A program made the position numbers and the translations under genes. Positions 30,787 to 41,899 of a stretch of DNA of 60,000 bases are shown one piece after another. The notes under the pieces were generated by a model, which searched no databases, had not been told where the DNA came from, and was given only the letters and a program-made list of their open reading frames with translations. The stretch's first letter is position 1. Each line of letters begins with the position of its first letter. This stretch comes from Takakia lepidozioides (lineage: Eukaryota > Streptophyta > Takakiopsida > Takakiales > Takakiaceae), in assembly GCA_030704615.1 (NCBI GenBank), contig CM060733.1, positions 9,426,001 to 9,486,000 on the forward strand, in the 5' to 3' direction.

Positions 30787-31636
30787 TTGCTCTCTTGCTC
30801 TGCGTCTCTCTCTAAGGGAAGTAAAATAAAGAGACTTTCTTCTCTTTCGTATTGTAGAAGGAACCCTCTCCAGCTTGACTACCACTCTCTCTCTAAGCGC
30901 GAAAAGTAGAAAAACGCAGTGACTCCCGATTTCTTGCGGGATTGCCTGCGTTCGTGTCTCTAGAAGCATCGGATTCCCTCTCGCGTGACCGTTACACATA
31001 GTCGTTCCCTTATTAGTGCACATGCCAGCAATTGGTGTACAGCTTCGTATTCAGTTATGGATGTCTGACGTGTGTCGCCCAAAATAAACGGCGTGTTCTT
31101 TATTAGAACGGTTTCAATATTTAAAAATAACAGCGAATCCCAGAAATCTTGGCGCACAGTCTTACACAAATAAATGTAAATGAACGAGAGTTTGATGACA
31201 AATCTTGGAATATCATACACGGTCATCCTTGTTAGCCAAACCCCACATTCGTTTCACATTTGGAACTTTCCAGGTGCGCATGATCATTGGTAGTAGTATA
31301 AAGATACATTTACTTAATCTGCAATCCCATCCTCAGATCCTGTGGCATGCTTCCAGGAAGTCGGCTTTGTTATTGGGTTTATTGATGAGGTTCTGGTTAA
31401 CGGTTTAACAGCTGCCGACACTGCTCCTAGGGATACTCTGACCACTGGGCCCACAAGAAAAGTAATTAAAATGGACGGCTGCATATCTGGAAAGAATAAC
31501 ATAATATGCACAGTCGTTGTCTGAGCTTCCTCCGCCATATTCTCTGCTCATTCTTCAACTGTGTTCTGGAGACATCAGTAAACCGATTTACACTAGATCT
31601 GCGATAGCAAGGTACAAACGTACGCGAGGAAGGAAG
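30787..31636. promoter_or_regulatory. Intergenic region between divergent methyltransferase and MULE genes
   Basis: About 850 bp separate the first coding exon of the minus-strand methyltransferase gene from the plus-strand MULE start. Any promoters for both must lie here or in unrecognised 5' exons. No clear TATA box, element end or family-A palindrome was found in it. Confidence 0.3.
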
Positions 31637-34600
31637 ATGGCTTCCTCTGAAGCGGAGTTCTTCTCTGACGACAAACCAGTGCCGTTCTCCCAGGAAGTCC
31701 TTGACAATGGATTTGCAATTGTTCTGGAACATGTCTTGGCTACCCGTTTTCAGCTGCAGAATGGCTCCATCTTTTTGGAGAAAGAGGTGTACGATCTTAA
31801 AGGGAAGTTGTTGAAATACTCTTTCCAAAACCGTGATGAGACGGCTCATATCAGCCAGTGGAGAGTGCGTCCTGGTCGATACAGAGTACTTGGAGAGCCT
31901 CGGCGAAAGTCCCTTGGGTCATATGTGACGCCCGGGACTGCTGCTTCGGTCGTTGAAGACAAGAGGGAGGTGGTGGTGAAAAAAGAACAGACGTCCTCCA
32001 CTCCAATCGTTGAGCTTTCGGATTCTTCCGATGATGACATAAGTGAAATTCCAAATCCAGTCCTTCCTACTGTGGTTGGAGAAGCTGATGAAGAAGAGAT
32101 TTGTAGTGTCATTCCAAAATTGCGGGCGATGGGAGGAATGGCTGGATTCAAAAGTGAGTTGGGGGAATTGATTGGGAATCTTTGAAGCAGGTGCCTGTGA
32201 AGTTCTTGCCGGAGACTTTTGATGGCGATATCCTATTCGAGCTGCCTCCTCCTCCGCGAGTTGGAGGTGTAACAATCATGATGCATGGAATGGACAAAAA
32301 ACACGACGGGCACCCGTGGTGCAGAACAAAAACATCAAATATTCAGAATGATGACAAGCTTGTTTTCAGGAGGACAGTTTGCAATGGACACCTTAGGTGT
32401 GATAATTTGAATTGCAGACACTTTCTTCAGTCTGGGGTTCATAATCAAAGCGAATGGGAGGGTCTGGCGGAAAATCCATTTCAGCCTGGGACTGCCCCTC
32501 CACCGACAAACACTTTCGTCTGCAAATTCTGCAAACTTGTGCCATCCTGCTTGGCGCTCTGCGGAGCAAGAATGTACTATGTTGTCCACCGTTTGAAAAC
32601 AATGACAAGAGCTTGTGTGCATTTCGGATTCCATAACCATCCTGTCTCGAAGGGGGATTACAGGGAGAGTGTTGAGACAGTATCGAGGTTGATTAAACAG
32701 GAGTTTGGGAGAAACCCTTCCTCAACAACATCTGCAATTGCTCTTGGCGCAAGCAAGTCCTTCTTGGAAAGCCATATTTTGAGTGAAGGGGATTCTGTGG
32801 GGACTAAACTTGACGGTGCAGCATTGGACCTGGTCATGGATCATTTCTCCACTTTAAGTTCACCGAACATTCGACATCAGATCAATGCATTGAGAATGGG
32901 CTCTGGGATCAGAGGCTACATAGACAATATTTTGGAATTGAAACGAGTGAGCAAGTACGATTACATCCAGGACAATGTATTCCCAGGTCAAGGTGCCATC
33001 AAAGTTTTTCTTTTCAAAATGTCGACTGTTGGGGAGGGCAGTGGGGTTAGCCTCGTGAAGCGGATGCAGAAGACTGGGGACTTGCAGAACTGTTTTCTTA
33101 TGTTTGATCATGTGAAACGAGTGAAGGATTGGACAACAATGGCTTGTCATGTCTACGATCCAGTGTACCAACGAGTTATGACAATTGCAGTTTGTGACAT
33201 GCAATCCGAGGATACGGAATCCCAGAAGCTCATGTGGAATTCCCTGATACGTGCCATGGGCTGCCATCTCCAAATTTCGCAGGTTTCATGGCGGATAGTG
33301 CTCAAGCAAATTTCAATGCTGTTTGTATTGTCTTCGGATCGGGCGACCCAAAAGTTCCAATGCGAGGAAGAGAGCGTACATGTCTATTCCATTGGACACA
33401 ATCTCTGGAAAAACATACAAAGTCGGACATCAAACCAGAGATGCAGACTCAGCACCGTAAATTGTGCAAAGAGTACAAAGATGCTAGAACAATGAAGGAG
33501 GCGGACACTTTGTTCCAGACAATTCGTGCCTGGTGGTTCTCTTCTGGAGCTGCATCACTTGAGAGTATGAGAGCATTGGAAGATTGGCTGGCGTTTTGGC
33601 ACTTCCGGTATAGACAGTGGGGAGCAGCAATGTCATTGGTACGAGGCTTATATTTATTGCTTTTTCATACATTTGCTTTCCATTTTATTGTGTCCTCGCT
33701 TTCTTTATGTTGTTTTCTGTTCACTGTTTTGAAGTGTGGTTCTGCACTAACATGTCCATTGAGGAAATGGCGGACATGCCATCTTGCAATTTGGCAGAAA
33801 CTGTGCACAACGCATGGTTGCAGCAGTCTGGGAAATGAGGTCGGGATTTGTATGTGGCAACAACAGATGATTTGATACGTGCCTTGCAACAACAAACCCG
33901 ATACCGTGATTTCTTACGAGGTGGGGTTGGTGGCAAGGTCCGGACAAATGGGAGTTGATGTTGTGTGCTGCAAACAGATCTGGGGATCCAATCAAGATAG
34001 CACGGGCGGTGAGCATGTATGCCCAGGGAACGCCACTTGTTTCTAGAGTTCCACATCTTGAAGGGGAGGAGAGATTCGGCTCCTGTAAGAGGAAATTGAA
34101 CACTCCACCTGGTTCGGATTCAGATTCCCACAGGGCAGACCGTGATAACTTCTCGAAGCCTCGTGTTCCCCTGCATGACAGCTCCATGTCCGGAACCTCC
34201 ATTGTGGATGAACCTCCAACACGACGGCAAGCTCCAGCATCAAACAGTGCCACTGAAATGGTGCAGGAGAGAAACAACCCCCTTGATGTGCTTGAGTCCG
34301 CATGCCCCGACCACGTTTGGCACATAGAACGCACAAGTGTAGGGTCTCGTGTGAAATGTACAGCGATCAGGGCAACTAATTTCGAGAAGTGCACTTCATC
34401 TATATCCAGAGGTGGTGCCCGAACTCCTGCTCCAACTTTCACGGGCTTGATGCGTCCATACGGTCAACCAGAAGCCAAGAACCACAAGTTCTGGTTCTGC
34501 GCAATGATTGTGCCAGATGTGTGCATGGAACTGTGCGTCCTTCCGTAGTGATGAAGCCATCTCCTCCAACCGTTTGGCCCGTGAAGGTGGGAACACATCT

Positions 34601-35095
34601 CAGCTTTCAGGAGATTGAAATGCTGGAGGAGGCAGGTTTTTCCCTTGCGAGACAACCCCAACTCCATGCATGTGCTACTACTTCTGCGTCCTCCCGACAA
34701 ATCCTGACTTGTGGCCAACCAAACGAGTTGGAAAGCTCGTTCGACGTTTCCCTCCAACCGCTGAACACTTTGGCAAAGTGGAGTCCGCAAGAATGCTCCA
34801 AGTTCGTGTTGGAAGCACCACGGAAGTACCCGATCCAGGATATGGTCGGGTATTCACAATCATCACTTCCACATCTGCTGTTCATGACAGGACCTACGAC
34901 ATCACAGTTTCCAATTTCCCCAATTGCACATGTCCTGATTTTGTGAATATGCTATCAACTAGTTTGGGCAAGAGAGGTAAATTCATACCCTGTAAACATT
35001 TGTATTTCATATTTTTGAAGAGGATGGTTTGCGATCCCAAACGTGACAACTTCATTCACCAGGCCACTATGAGTTTCAACGAGGACCACAGACCA
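31637..35095 (+). pseudogene. MULE-type transposase with SWIM finger, frameshifted
   Basis: The start at 31637 opens an N-terminal region with an acidic Ser-rich stretch. A Cys-rich domain (CNGHLRCDNLNCRHFLQSG, CKFCKLVPSC) and the transposase core follow: FLMFDHVKRVKDWTTMACHV, then GFMADSAQANFNAV (Asp codon at 33294-33296) and CLFHWTQSLEKH. After an intron from about 33638 come MSIEEMADMPSCNLAETVHN and AWLQQSGK, and near 34890-35000 a SWIM zinc finger (NCTCPDF...PCKHL). The text changes frame at about 32180 (T run), 33265 and several times after 33840, consistent with single-base losses. Autonomous function is lost. It is head-to-head with the methyltransferase gene. Confidence 0.75.
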
Positions 35096-35565
35096 GCACA
35101 GGCCCACACAGCTCATTGGTCACAGCCGTCACAGTCCCACAGGCCACTGGGCACAGCCTGTCACATCCCGTCACAGCCCCGCACAGCCCGTCACAGCTCG
35201 TCACAGCCCCACAAACCACTGGGCACAGCCCGTCACAGCCCCACAGGCCACTGGGCACAGCCTGTCACAGCCCCTCACAGCCCGTCACAGCCCCAAAGGC
35301 CTCAGGCACGGCCTGACACAGCCCCTCACAGCCCATCACAGCCCTAAAGGCCATAGGCACAGCCCCAAAAGGCCACCGGCACAGCCCCTCACAGCCCATC
35401 ACAGCCCCCAAGGCCTCAGGCACGGCATGTCACATCCCCTCACAGCCCCTCACAGCCCCAAAGGCCACGCACAGCCTGTCACAGCCCCTCACAGCCCCAA
35501 AGGCCTCAGGCACGGCCTGTCACAGCCCCTCACAGCCCCTCCATGGCCGCTCTGGCAGTTTAGCC
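35090..35565 (+). repeat. CACAGCCC minisatellite downstream of the MULE gene
   Basis: Degenerate units TCACAGCCCC(A)... alternate with AGGCCACTGGGCACAGCC and later with AAAGGCCTCAGGCACGGCC. The pentamer CACAG and the phrase TCACAGCC are shared with the LTR arrays far away. Confidence 0.85.
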
Positions 35566-36829
35566 ATTTCTCCAAGGAGTTTAGCCTTGCCAAGCTAGGG
35601 TTCGTGTCTCTTGGACTCTAGGCTTCTTTCCACCGAGCTATGGCGGCTGTGAGGAAATCAGCAAGGTATTCTTGCTCTTTCGGCTCCCACACACCACCAT
35701 AGTAGCCCTAAGCCATGAGGTGGTTGCCACAAACCAAGCCTTCTTTCTCACTTAGCCTCCCCAAACACGCCACTAAACTCAATGGCAAACAACCAAGCCC
35801 TGCTGGTTCCCAGCCCTTGTGAGCACTCATTCAAGCACTCTCCTTGGCCATAGCATCTGTCTTAGAGCCTATTCCAGCCCCCTACACCTGCTGCTTCAAG
35901 AGTTGCGCTCCCTTCAAGCTTGAAGTTGAAACCCCAACTCACATAGGCCCTACAAGTGCTTTTCTTTCACTCCAAGTGGAAACCAGCCCTAGACCTTCCG
36001 TTCTAGCTCTCTAAATCTTGAAAACAAGAGCCTCAATGGGCTGAAGGCATGCTCCACACATGCCCCACCCTCACCATAAGAGAATCAGCTCCTTTGCTTC
36101 ATTTCTTGCACCCACAAACCTGAAAATACAAGCTTCAGCAGGCTGAAAGCATGCTCCACATGCCCTACAGGGAAACCAGCCCTTCCTTCCTTTCTTGCAC
36201 TCCCACACCTGAAAGTGCAAGCCTTCACCAGGCTGATAGCATGCTCCACACATGCATTGCCCTCACATAAGGGAAGTCAGCCCTTCCCTCTTCCTTGCTT
36301 GCCCTCCAAGCTTGAAGATGGAAGCTTCAATGAGCTGAATACATGCTCCACACATGCAACCTCTTCACACAAGAGATATCAGCCCCCTATCTTGGCTCTT
36401 TGGCTCCTTGATGCTCTCTAAGACAAGACTAAGCACTCCACAGCCTTTGCCAAGCTCCTGAAACCCTAAGGCTTACATTTCCAGCCACAAGACACTTCTC
36501 TTGTGGTGCAAGAGCTCTTCTTCCAAGCTCTGAAACCCTAGGTGCACATTCCATGGCCTTGCCGCACCTCTTAGCTCGTGTTCCAGCCCTGCTCTTGCCA
36601 TGACAAAAGCCCTCTCAATGCTGAAGCTCGAGATTGAAACCCAATCTCACCATACTCCACAAAGTGCAGTGATTTGCCCCAAGCCAAATCAGCCCTTTCG
36701 CTTGGTCTTGCAATCCTTCACACAATGAAAGCTCGCATTCCCAAGTCCAATTCTCAGCTTTGCCACCAAAGCCACTATAACCTGCTCTTGACTGGTCCTC
36801 TTCCCAATCGTGCTTGCTCAACGACGCAA
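35566..36829. repeat. MULE flank with four ~90-105 bp tandem repeats
   Basis: Non-coding, C-rich sequence. Units starting near 36016, 36118, 36206 and 36309 each contain a core like GCATGCTCCACACATGC preceded by GGCTGA(A/T), and end in CAGCCCTTCC-like text. The rest (35566-36010 and 36420-36829) has scattered repeated phrases (CCAAGCTCCTGAAACCCTA) and no gene. It may be MULE terminal or subterminal sequence. Confidence 0.55.
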
Positions 36830-36997
36830 TGGCGTGAGCGCGCGAGCGTACGCTCACGCCAGCTGACGTGGCGTGAGCGTCATGTCAGCATGCTGATGTG
36901 GCGGTAAATGATGATGTGGCACTGTCCGTCATCTGCCACGTCAGCATTAACATGCGCCGCCTATAACCGTGGATGGTCCTATGACCGTGGAATTAAT
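36830..36997 (+). repeat. CpG-rich hairpin block, locus 3
   Basis: A hairpin with arms TGGCGTGAGCG / CGCTCACGCCA and a 10-base loop is followed by GCTGACGTGGCGTGAGCG and then CCGTGGATGG...ACCGTGGAATT (about 36967-36993). It matches locus 2 in the same orientation. Confidence 0.5.
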
Positions 36998-37397
36998 GCA
37001 GGGAATCTTGCCTAAATAGAATCAAGACGAGCGTTGAGGCCTACAATTGCAGCATCCAACATTGTGCAATTACAAATGCTTGTTCCACTTTTACAATTAC
37101 GAGGACGAAAAAATATCCTCACAAAGTGTGCGCCATAAAGGCTGCCACGGGAAGACCTTCCTCCCTCCTCAAATAACAATGAGAGTTAGGATCATCTTCA
37201 AAAGATGATTGTAGTGCATAGCGACAGCAAGATATGTAGACTTCGAACGGTGCAATGACAAATGTGCACTACCTAAAAGTTGTCACTCAGAGCTCACTCC
37301 GTATAGTTGGAGGCCATATCATTGCACCGCCGACGGTTTGATGTGAATTACACATTTCAAATCATGGTCGTCCACATACCACATTGCATAGTTGATG
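36998..37397. other. No gene seen
   Basis: About 400 bp without coding support between the hairpin block and the hAT fragment. It is probably hAT-related intron or flank. Confidence 0.3.
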
Positions 37398-37772
37398 CTA
37401 CCCATGTGTTGTATCCCGCTGCAAAAGAGTATCTTTTAATAAATCACACTTTATTATTACTGCTTTAAGAGCATGAGTCATTGTTGCCAAATTCGTGCCC
37501 TTGTCCTTCACGTAGCATAAAATATTTTTGGTCAAATCATATTTCTCCACAAGCCCTTGGAGTTGAGGGGCCAAACCTGCTCTTATGGTGTCTTTTGCTT
37601 CAAATAAACCAACGGTAATGTGTTTTGGCTCCCACTCTTGAGTTAAGAAATTTATGATGAGTGCAAAAGTGTCATGTGCACCCTTACTCATCCAAAGGTC
37701 AAAAGTAGCAGTCGTTGTAATAGCCGTAGCCAAATAAAGACGAACATATGTATTTAGTATATGCTTGATCAC
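37398..37772 (-). pseudogene. hAT transposase core fragment
   Basis: The minus strand reads ATFDLWMSKGAHDTFALIIN, then FLTQEW...HITVGLFEA and LVEKYDLTKNILCYVKDKGTNL. This is the hAT catalytic-core style (FDLWMS with the first Asp; V.D.G.N with the second). It is cut at 37773 by retroelement copy 2 and ends at a stop near 37398. It could belong to the same family as the C-terminus at 21.2-21.6 kb; this is not shown. Confidence 0.65.
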
Positions 37773-37773
37773 A

Positions 37774-39885
37774 CTAGCGATACTAGTGGGTACACGAGAC
37801 GAGGTGTGCGGTTTAGGCCACCTTTACCTCCTGTGTCTTCTACGGAAGGTTCTGATTCGGATTGTGAATCAGGAAGACTCATACCGGCGGTGCAAGTTGT
37901 TTCCTTGCCATTGTTGTGGGACACAATGGAGGAGATGTATGGAGCTACCAAGGGGCCACGAAGGTACTCTGGGGCGGTGGGCACCATCGAGTTGGATGAT
38001 TTTATCCAAGAGTTTGATAGTTGGTGTGATTTGCAGTAAATGCGCAATCCATAACTATTTACGCCTTTCATGGCATGGAAGGTGTTGTTTCAGCACCTTG
38101 AGGGACCACCTATGGATGATTACCATGAGTTCAGGCGGGGGCATGAGGTTGAGATCAAGGAGTGGATGATGTACTGGTCACCCGACTATGTCTCCATCAC
38201 TAGGGGCACTAGAGTCACGAGGGCAGTGGCTACACCTGCCGCTGCACTGGCAGCTTCAGCAAGCAGCAGTGGGACTAGTAGGACTGGTGGTACCGTAGCT
38301 ACGACGTCCACCCAAGCCACTACCGCACCAGCACCAGTACCCGTGCCTGTCTTCAACCCTGTTGTGGAGTTCTTCGAAGAGTTGAGAGGGAACTACCAAG
38401 GAGTGAGGACAGAGAAGTTGCGGAGCTTGCAAGAGTTCCAACAGAAGCCTACTAAGAGCTTGAGGGAGGCTTTCACTCGCATGAGGCGCTTGATAAATGT
38501 AACCAAGGGGTTACGGAAGCTCAGACAGTCCAATTCTGGTATGGGATATTGGATAAGGAGCTGAGGAGAAGGGTGCGGGATGCAACTCTCATACAAGCGG
38601 CCCAACCCACCTTAGCAAATGTGTTTTTGCTGGCAGAGCGGATAGAGATCAACATGGTGGAGGAACGGGTGGTCATGGTGGGATTTGCTAAGGAGACACC
38701 ACGGGGTAGTGGTGCTCCTAGCCAACCACTACCTCAACGTGCTCAAGGCAACAAGGAGGCTCAGGTGAAGCTCAGGGAAGGGCAAAGAGGACCTCAGATG
38801 CAGGGGTCTCTCCCTTCATTTGCAGGCCAACAACGGGCGGATGTGGTGTGTTGGACATGTGGAGGACCCTACGTCAAGAAGGATTGTCCAGTGGGAGGCA
38901 AAGGGCCGGCACATGCACAGCCTGCACAGTTGCAGTGTGGGCATTGTGGCAAGCACGGACATGGAGAGGCCCAGTGTTATGGTTTGCATCCCGAGTTGCG
39001 CCGAGGCCAGTTCCAAGGGAACAATGGTGGTCGGGGGCGAGGGGGAGCAACCCAAAGAGGACGAGGTGGCCAAGCACGGGGTGTAGGCCAAGGGCAAGCT
39101 CAACATGGCCAAAGACGCGGAGGTCAGGGTGTTGACCAAGGCATGGCCAACCGGCTTCAGCAGCTAGAGCAGAGGCTCACTGCCATGGCTACAGCTCAGG
39201 TGGTACCGGCTCCAAGGCCGGATGGTCTACCTCCTGCTCCTGAGGGAGGAGATATGAGAGGCATGGGATTCATGTGCGGAGCAGCACTACCACTAGTGCA
39301 GGTGGAGTTTGCTGCAGCCGTGACTCGAGGAGCAGCACGAGTTCCTGAGCCACGAGGTGCAGAGGTGGAGTTGGATCCACAGCGTGGGGAGGCAAGCCGT
39401 CAGGCTAGGCTCCCTCAGTCATCCACATTGGCGGAGACAGTGTCGACGCCATCCATGGCACCTAGTTCTCGCCCGATTGTTACCGAGGTGGAGGTTACTA
39501 CGCCATTAGGGAGAGCTACACGGGTAGCACCACTACCTAGTGTTGCCAAGGCTACGGCAGCTAGTGTGATGCTGGGAGCGGCCACATTTGTGTGTCAGGC
39601 TCCATTGTTCTCAGCTACCATGATTGCGACGCCGGGGGTAAGACCAGCTGAGGTGTTCAGGCTGGCAGCTACACTCTGTGAGAATGGGGATGTTACTTCA
39701 TCTTCTGCGGAGATAGTGGGAGGTGTAGTGCCGGAGGGATCCTCGGATTTGAGGGTCAAGACTGCCACGACGGCGCCATGGCAAGCTGCAGCTGCCAGGT
39801 TGATGGAGCTGCCAGCTAGGCCAGCCATTGAGCGCGCCATGGTTACACCTGGAGTTGTCATGTTAGACAACCAGGATGGCATTTT
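37774..39885 (+). pseudogene. Gag of the DNA-methyltransferase retroelement, copy 2
   Basis: The N-terminal piece (DTSGYTRRGVRFRPP...DDFIQEFDSWCDLQ) ends in a stop at about 38038. The gag domain then opens at 38070 (RGNYQGVRTEKLRSLQEFQQ) and is knocked out of frame near 38503, where copy 1 has one more C. From 38549 the frame is open through the nucleocapsid region, whose first knuckle reads CWTCGGPYVKKDC (its His is now Tyr) and whose second is intact (CGHCGKHGHGEAQC). A Gly/Arg/Gln-rich stretch and a long Pro/Ala/Val-rich linker follow. Confidence 0.75.
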
Positions 39886-41899
39886 CTGTTTGAGTGGAAC
39901 GGCAGACAAGAGATACCGGCCTTTGCAGGTCTTGTTGGACTCAGGAGCTCAGCCATTGATGTTGGGCAGAGCTGCTATTACAGGCTTGGGCCTCATGGAG
40001 GCGGATGTGGAGCCTTGTCATTTCCAGATGCAGACGTCTCTGGGAGGATCGGAGCAGGCTCGGGGCATGACACGGCGTGAGTTGGCTATCAGACTACGGC
40101 CGGATCACCCTACAAATGGCTCAGTGATGCGAGCCAAGGCCATTGTGACAGACGCGGTCTCGTACGATGTCCTGGTTGGTGGGGCAATGTTGTACCCCAT
40201 GGGCTTCACCCTGGATTTTTGGGAGGAGTCAGCTTCCTATAGGCCTGGATGGCAGTCAGGGGAGGGCCGACGTGTGCAGCTCCCTGTGACGTTTATAGGA
40301 GGAGTTGCGGTTGCCCAGCGGGGCAAGATGCCGACACTAGCAGCATTCACAGCTGCAGTGACTTGGCCTGGAGAGTTGCTTGAGGGAAAGGCTCATTCAG
40401 AGGATGACATACCTCCAAGAAAACAGGGTGACATGTATGATATGGCGGAGTTACCTGCCATGGTTGCTCAGACTCCATTGTGGGGCACGAGCAAGGATTT
40501 GCAGCGGGTTGCTGATCGACGGGTGCAACAAGCCTGGGTGGAGGCTTTTGTACCGTCAGGAGAGGAGGAGAGTGCGGGGATTGCACCAGGACCACCTCAG
40601 TTGTCTCCATTGGACACCACACCTATTGTGTGGCAGTATCCGGATGAAGGCATTTGTCTTCTGGACTTGTTTGGCGGGATCAGCACCGGATTGGCTATTG
40701 TGTTACAGGCAGGTGTACGAGTTCGGCGTTACCTGTATGTGGAGAGGGATGAGACTCCACGACGCGTTTCACTTCGCCATGTTGCTCAGTTGGTGCAGCG
40801 GTACCCTGAGTTGTTGTCGATGGCTGCAGTTCGTGGATATCAGCAGGCCTTGCCAGTAGACATTTCGTTGCTGGGGGCGCAAGATTTGGAGCGGGTTGGC
40901 TCCATTGATCTGGTAGTGGCAGGTTGGCCCTGCCAAGGGCATTCATCAGCCGGGCATGGCAATGGATTACGAGACTCGAGGTCGGGTCTGTTTTGGGAGA
41001 TGGTGCGGATTTTGCGCCACTTGCAGCTTCATCAAGCTGTATCTCCAGCATACATCCTGGAGAATGTGCCACTAATGGACGATTCTTAGGCCAGGACGAT
41101 GGCCAGTGTGCATCAAGTCCGGTCGTGGCTCGGGTCAGCAGTGTTGTTAGATGCAGCTACAGTGGGGTCACGGGCTCATCGTCCACAGCTATGGTGGACT
41201 AACTTGATGCCACCCGCACTGCTCAAGCGTGCATTTGATGGGGTGCAGCGGCCAGCACATTTCACAGTGGATAGCATTCTGGACACCGGGAGGCAGTCTC
41301 AGCGTGTGAGACACGATGACCGTTCGCCTTTGGCAGTGGTCAACAAGGTGGGTCAACCACGAGCAGCATTACCTACACTACTCAGCTTCCGAGGATCACA
41401 TTCTTTCCGGGATTGTGGACCTGGCCTCCTGTGGGATGCTCAGTTGCAGCAGTTAGTGGAGCCTAATGCTGACGAGCGTGAGCGGGCAATGGGTTTTACC
41501 ACTGGTACCACGGCGGTGCCATCTCTTTCTGAGGCAGCACGTCGTCAGGTGTTGGGGCAAGCAATGGATCTCAATTGCTTGACCTGCATTATCAGCTTGG
41601 CTATGGCTGAGCAACGCAAAGTGCGGAGTGCACTTCCCTCGCTGGTCTCTCTGCCTACTGAGACGGTACAGGCAGTGAATGGGGGCGAGCATGTGAGGAC
41701 CACGGGGTGTAGGCATCCATGGCACACGTGGGAGGTGCTCGAGGTTCAGAGGGAGTTGGCAACCAAGGTGGCGGTGATGGATGAGGCTGGGGATTTTTCT
41801 CAGGTTGAGGAAGTCCTCGAGGATGAGATGATGGGGCAAGATGAGGCCTTGTCATTGACTGAACAGGTAGGGAGTACTACTAAAGAGGTTGCAACATAG
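39886..41899 (+). pseudogene. Protease and C5-cytosine DNA methyltransferase, copy 2
   Basis: An aspartic protease motif (VLLDSGAQPLMLGRAAI, about 39928-39978) is followed by a linker and a full C5-cytosine methyltransferase domain. Its motifs are I LLDLFGGISTG (about 40659-40690), IV GWPCQGHSSAG (about 40922-40954), VI ILENVPLM (41053-41076), VIII HRPQLWW and the C-terminal ERERAMGF...RRQVLGQAMDLNCLT (about 41480-41590). A TAG at 41087-41089 replaces the CGG of copy 1, and motif VIII has Gln where copy 1 has Arg; both fit CpG decay. The frame is shared with the integrase downstream. A role in methylating or silencing element DNA is inferred, not shown. Confidence 0.85.

Noticed and set aside
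34640-35350. Plus-strand ORF 34670-35347 as a single gene
   Set aside because: Its SWIM part belongs to the MULE transposase; the rest is translation of the CACAG minisatellite.
24180-36997. Hairpin blocks at 24.2 and 36.9 kb as terminal inverted repeats of one element
   Set aside because: They align in direct, not inverted, orientation, so a simple inverted-repeat-bounded transposon is not supported.
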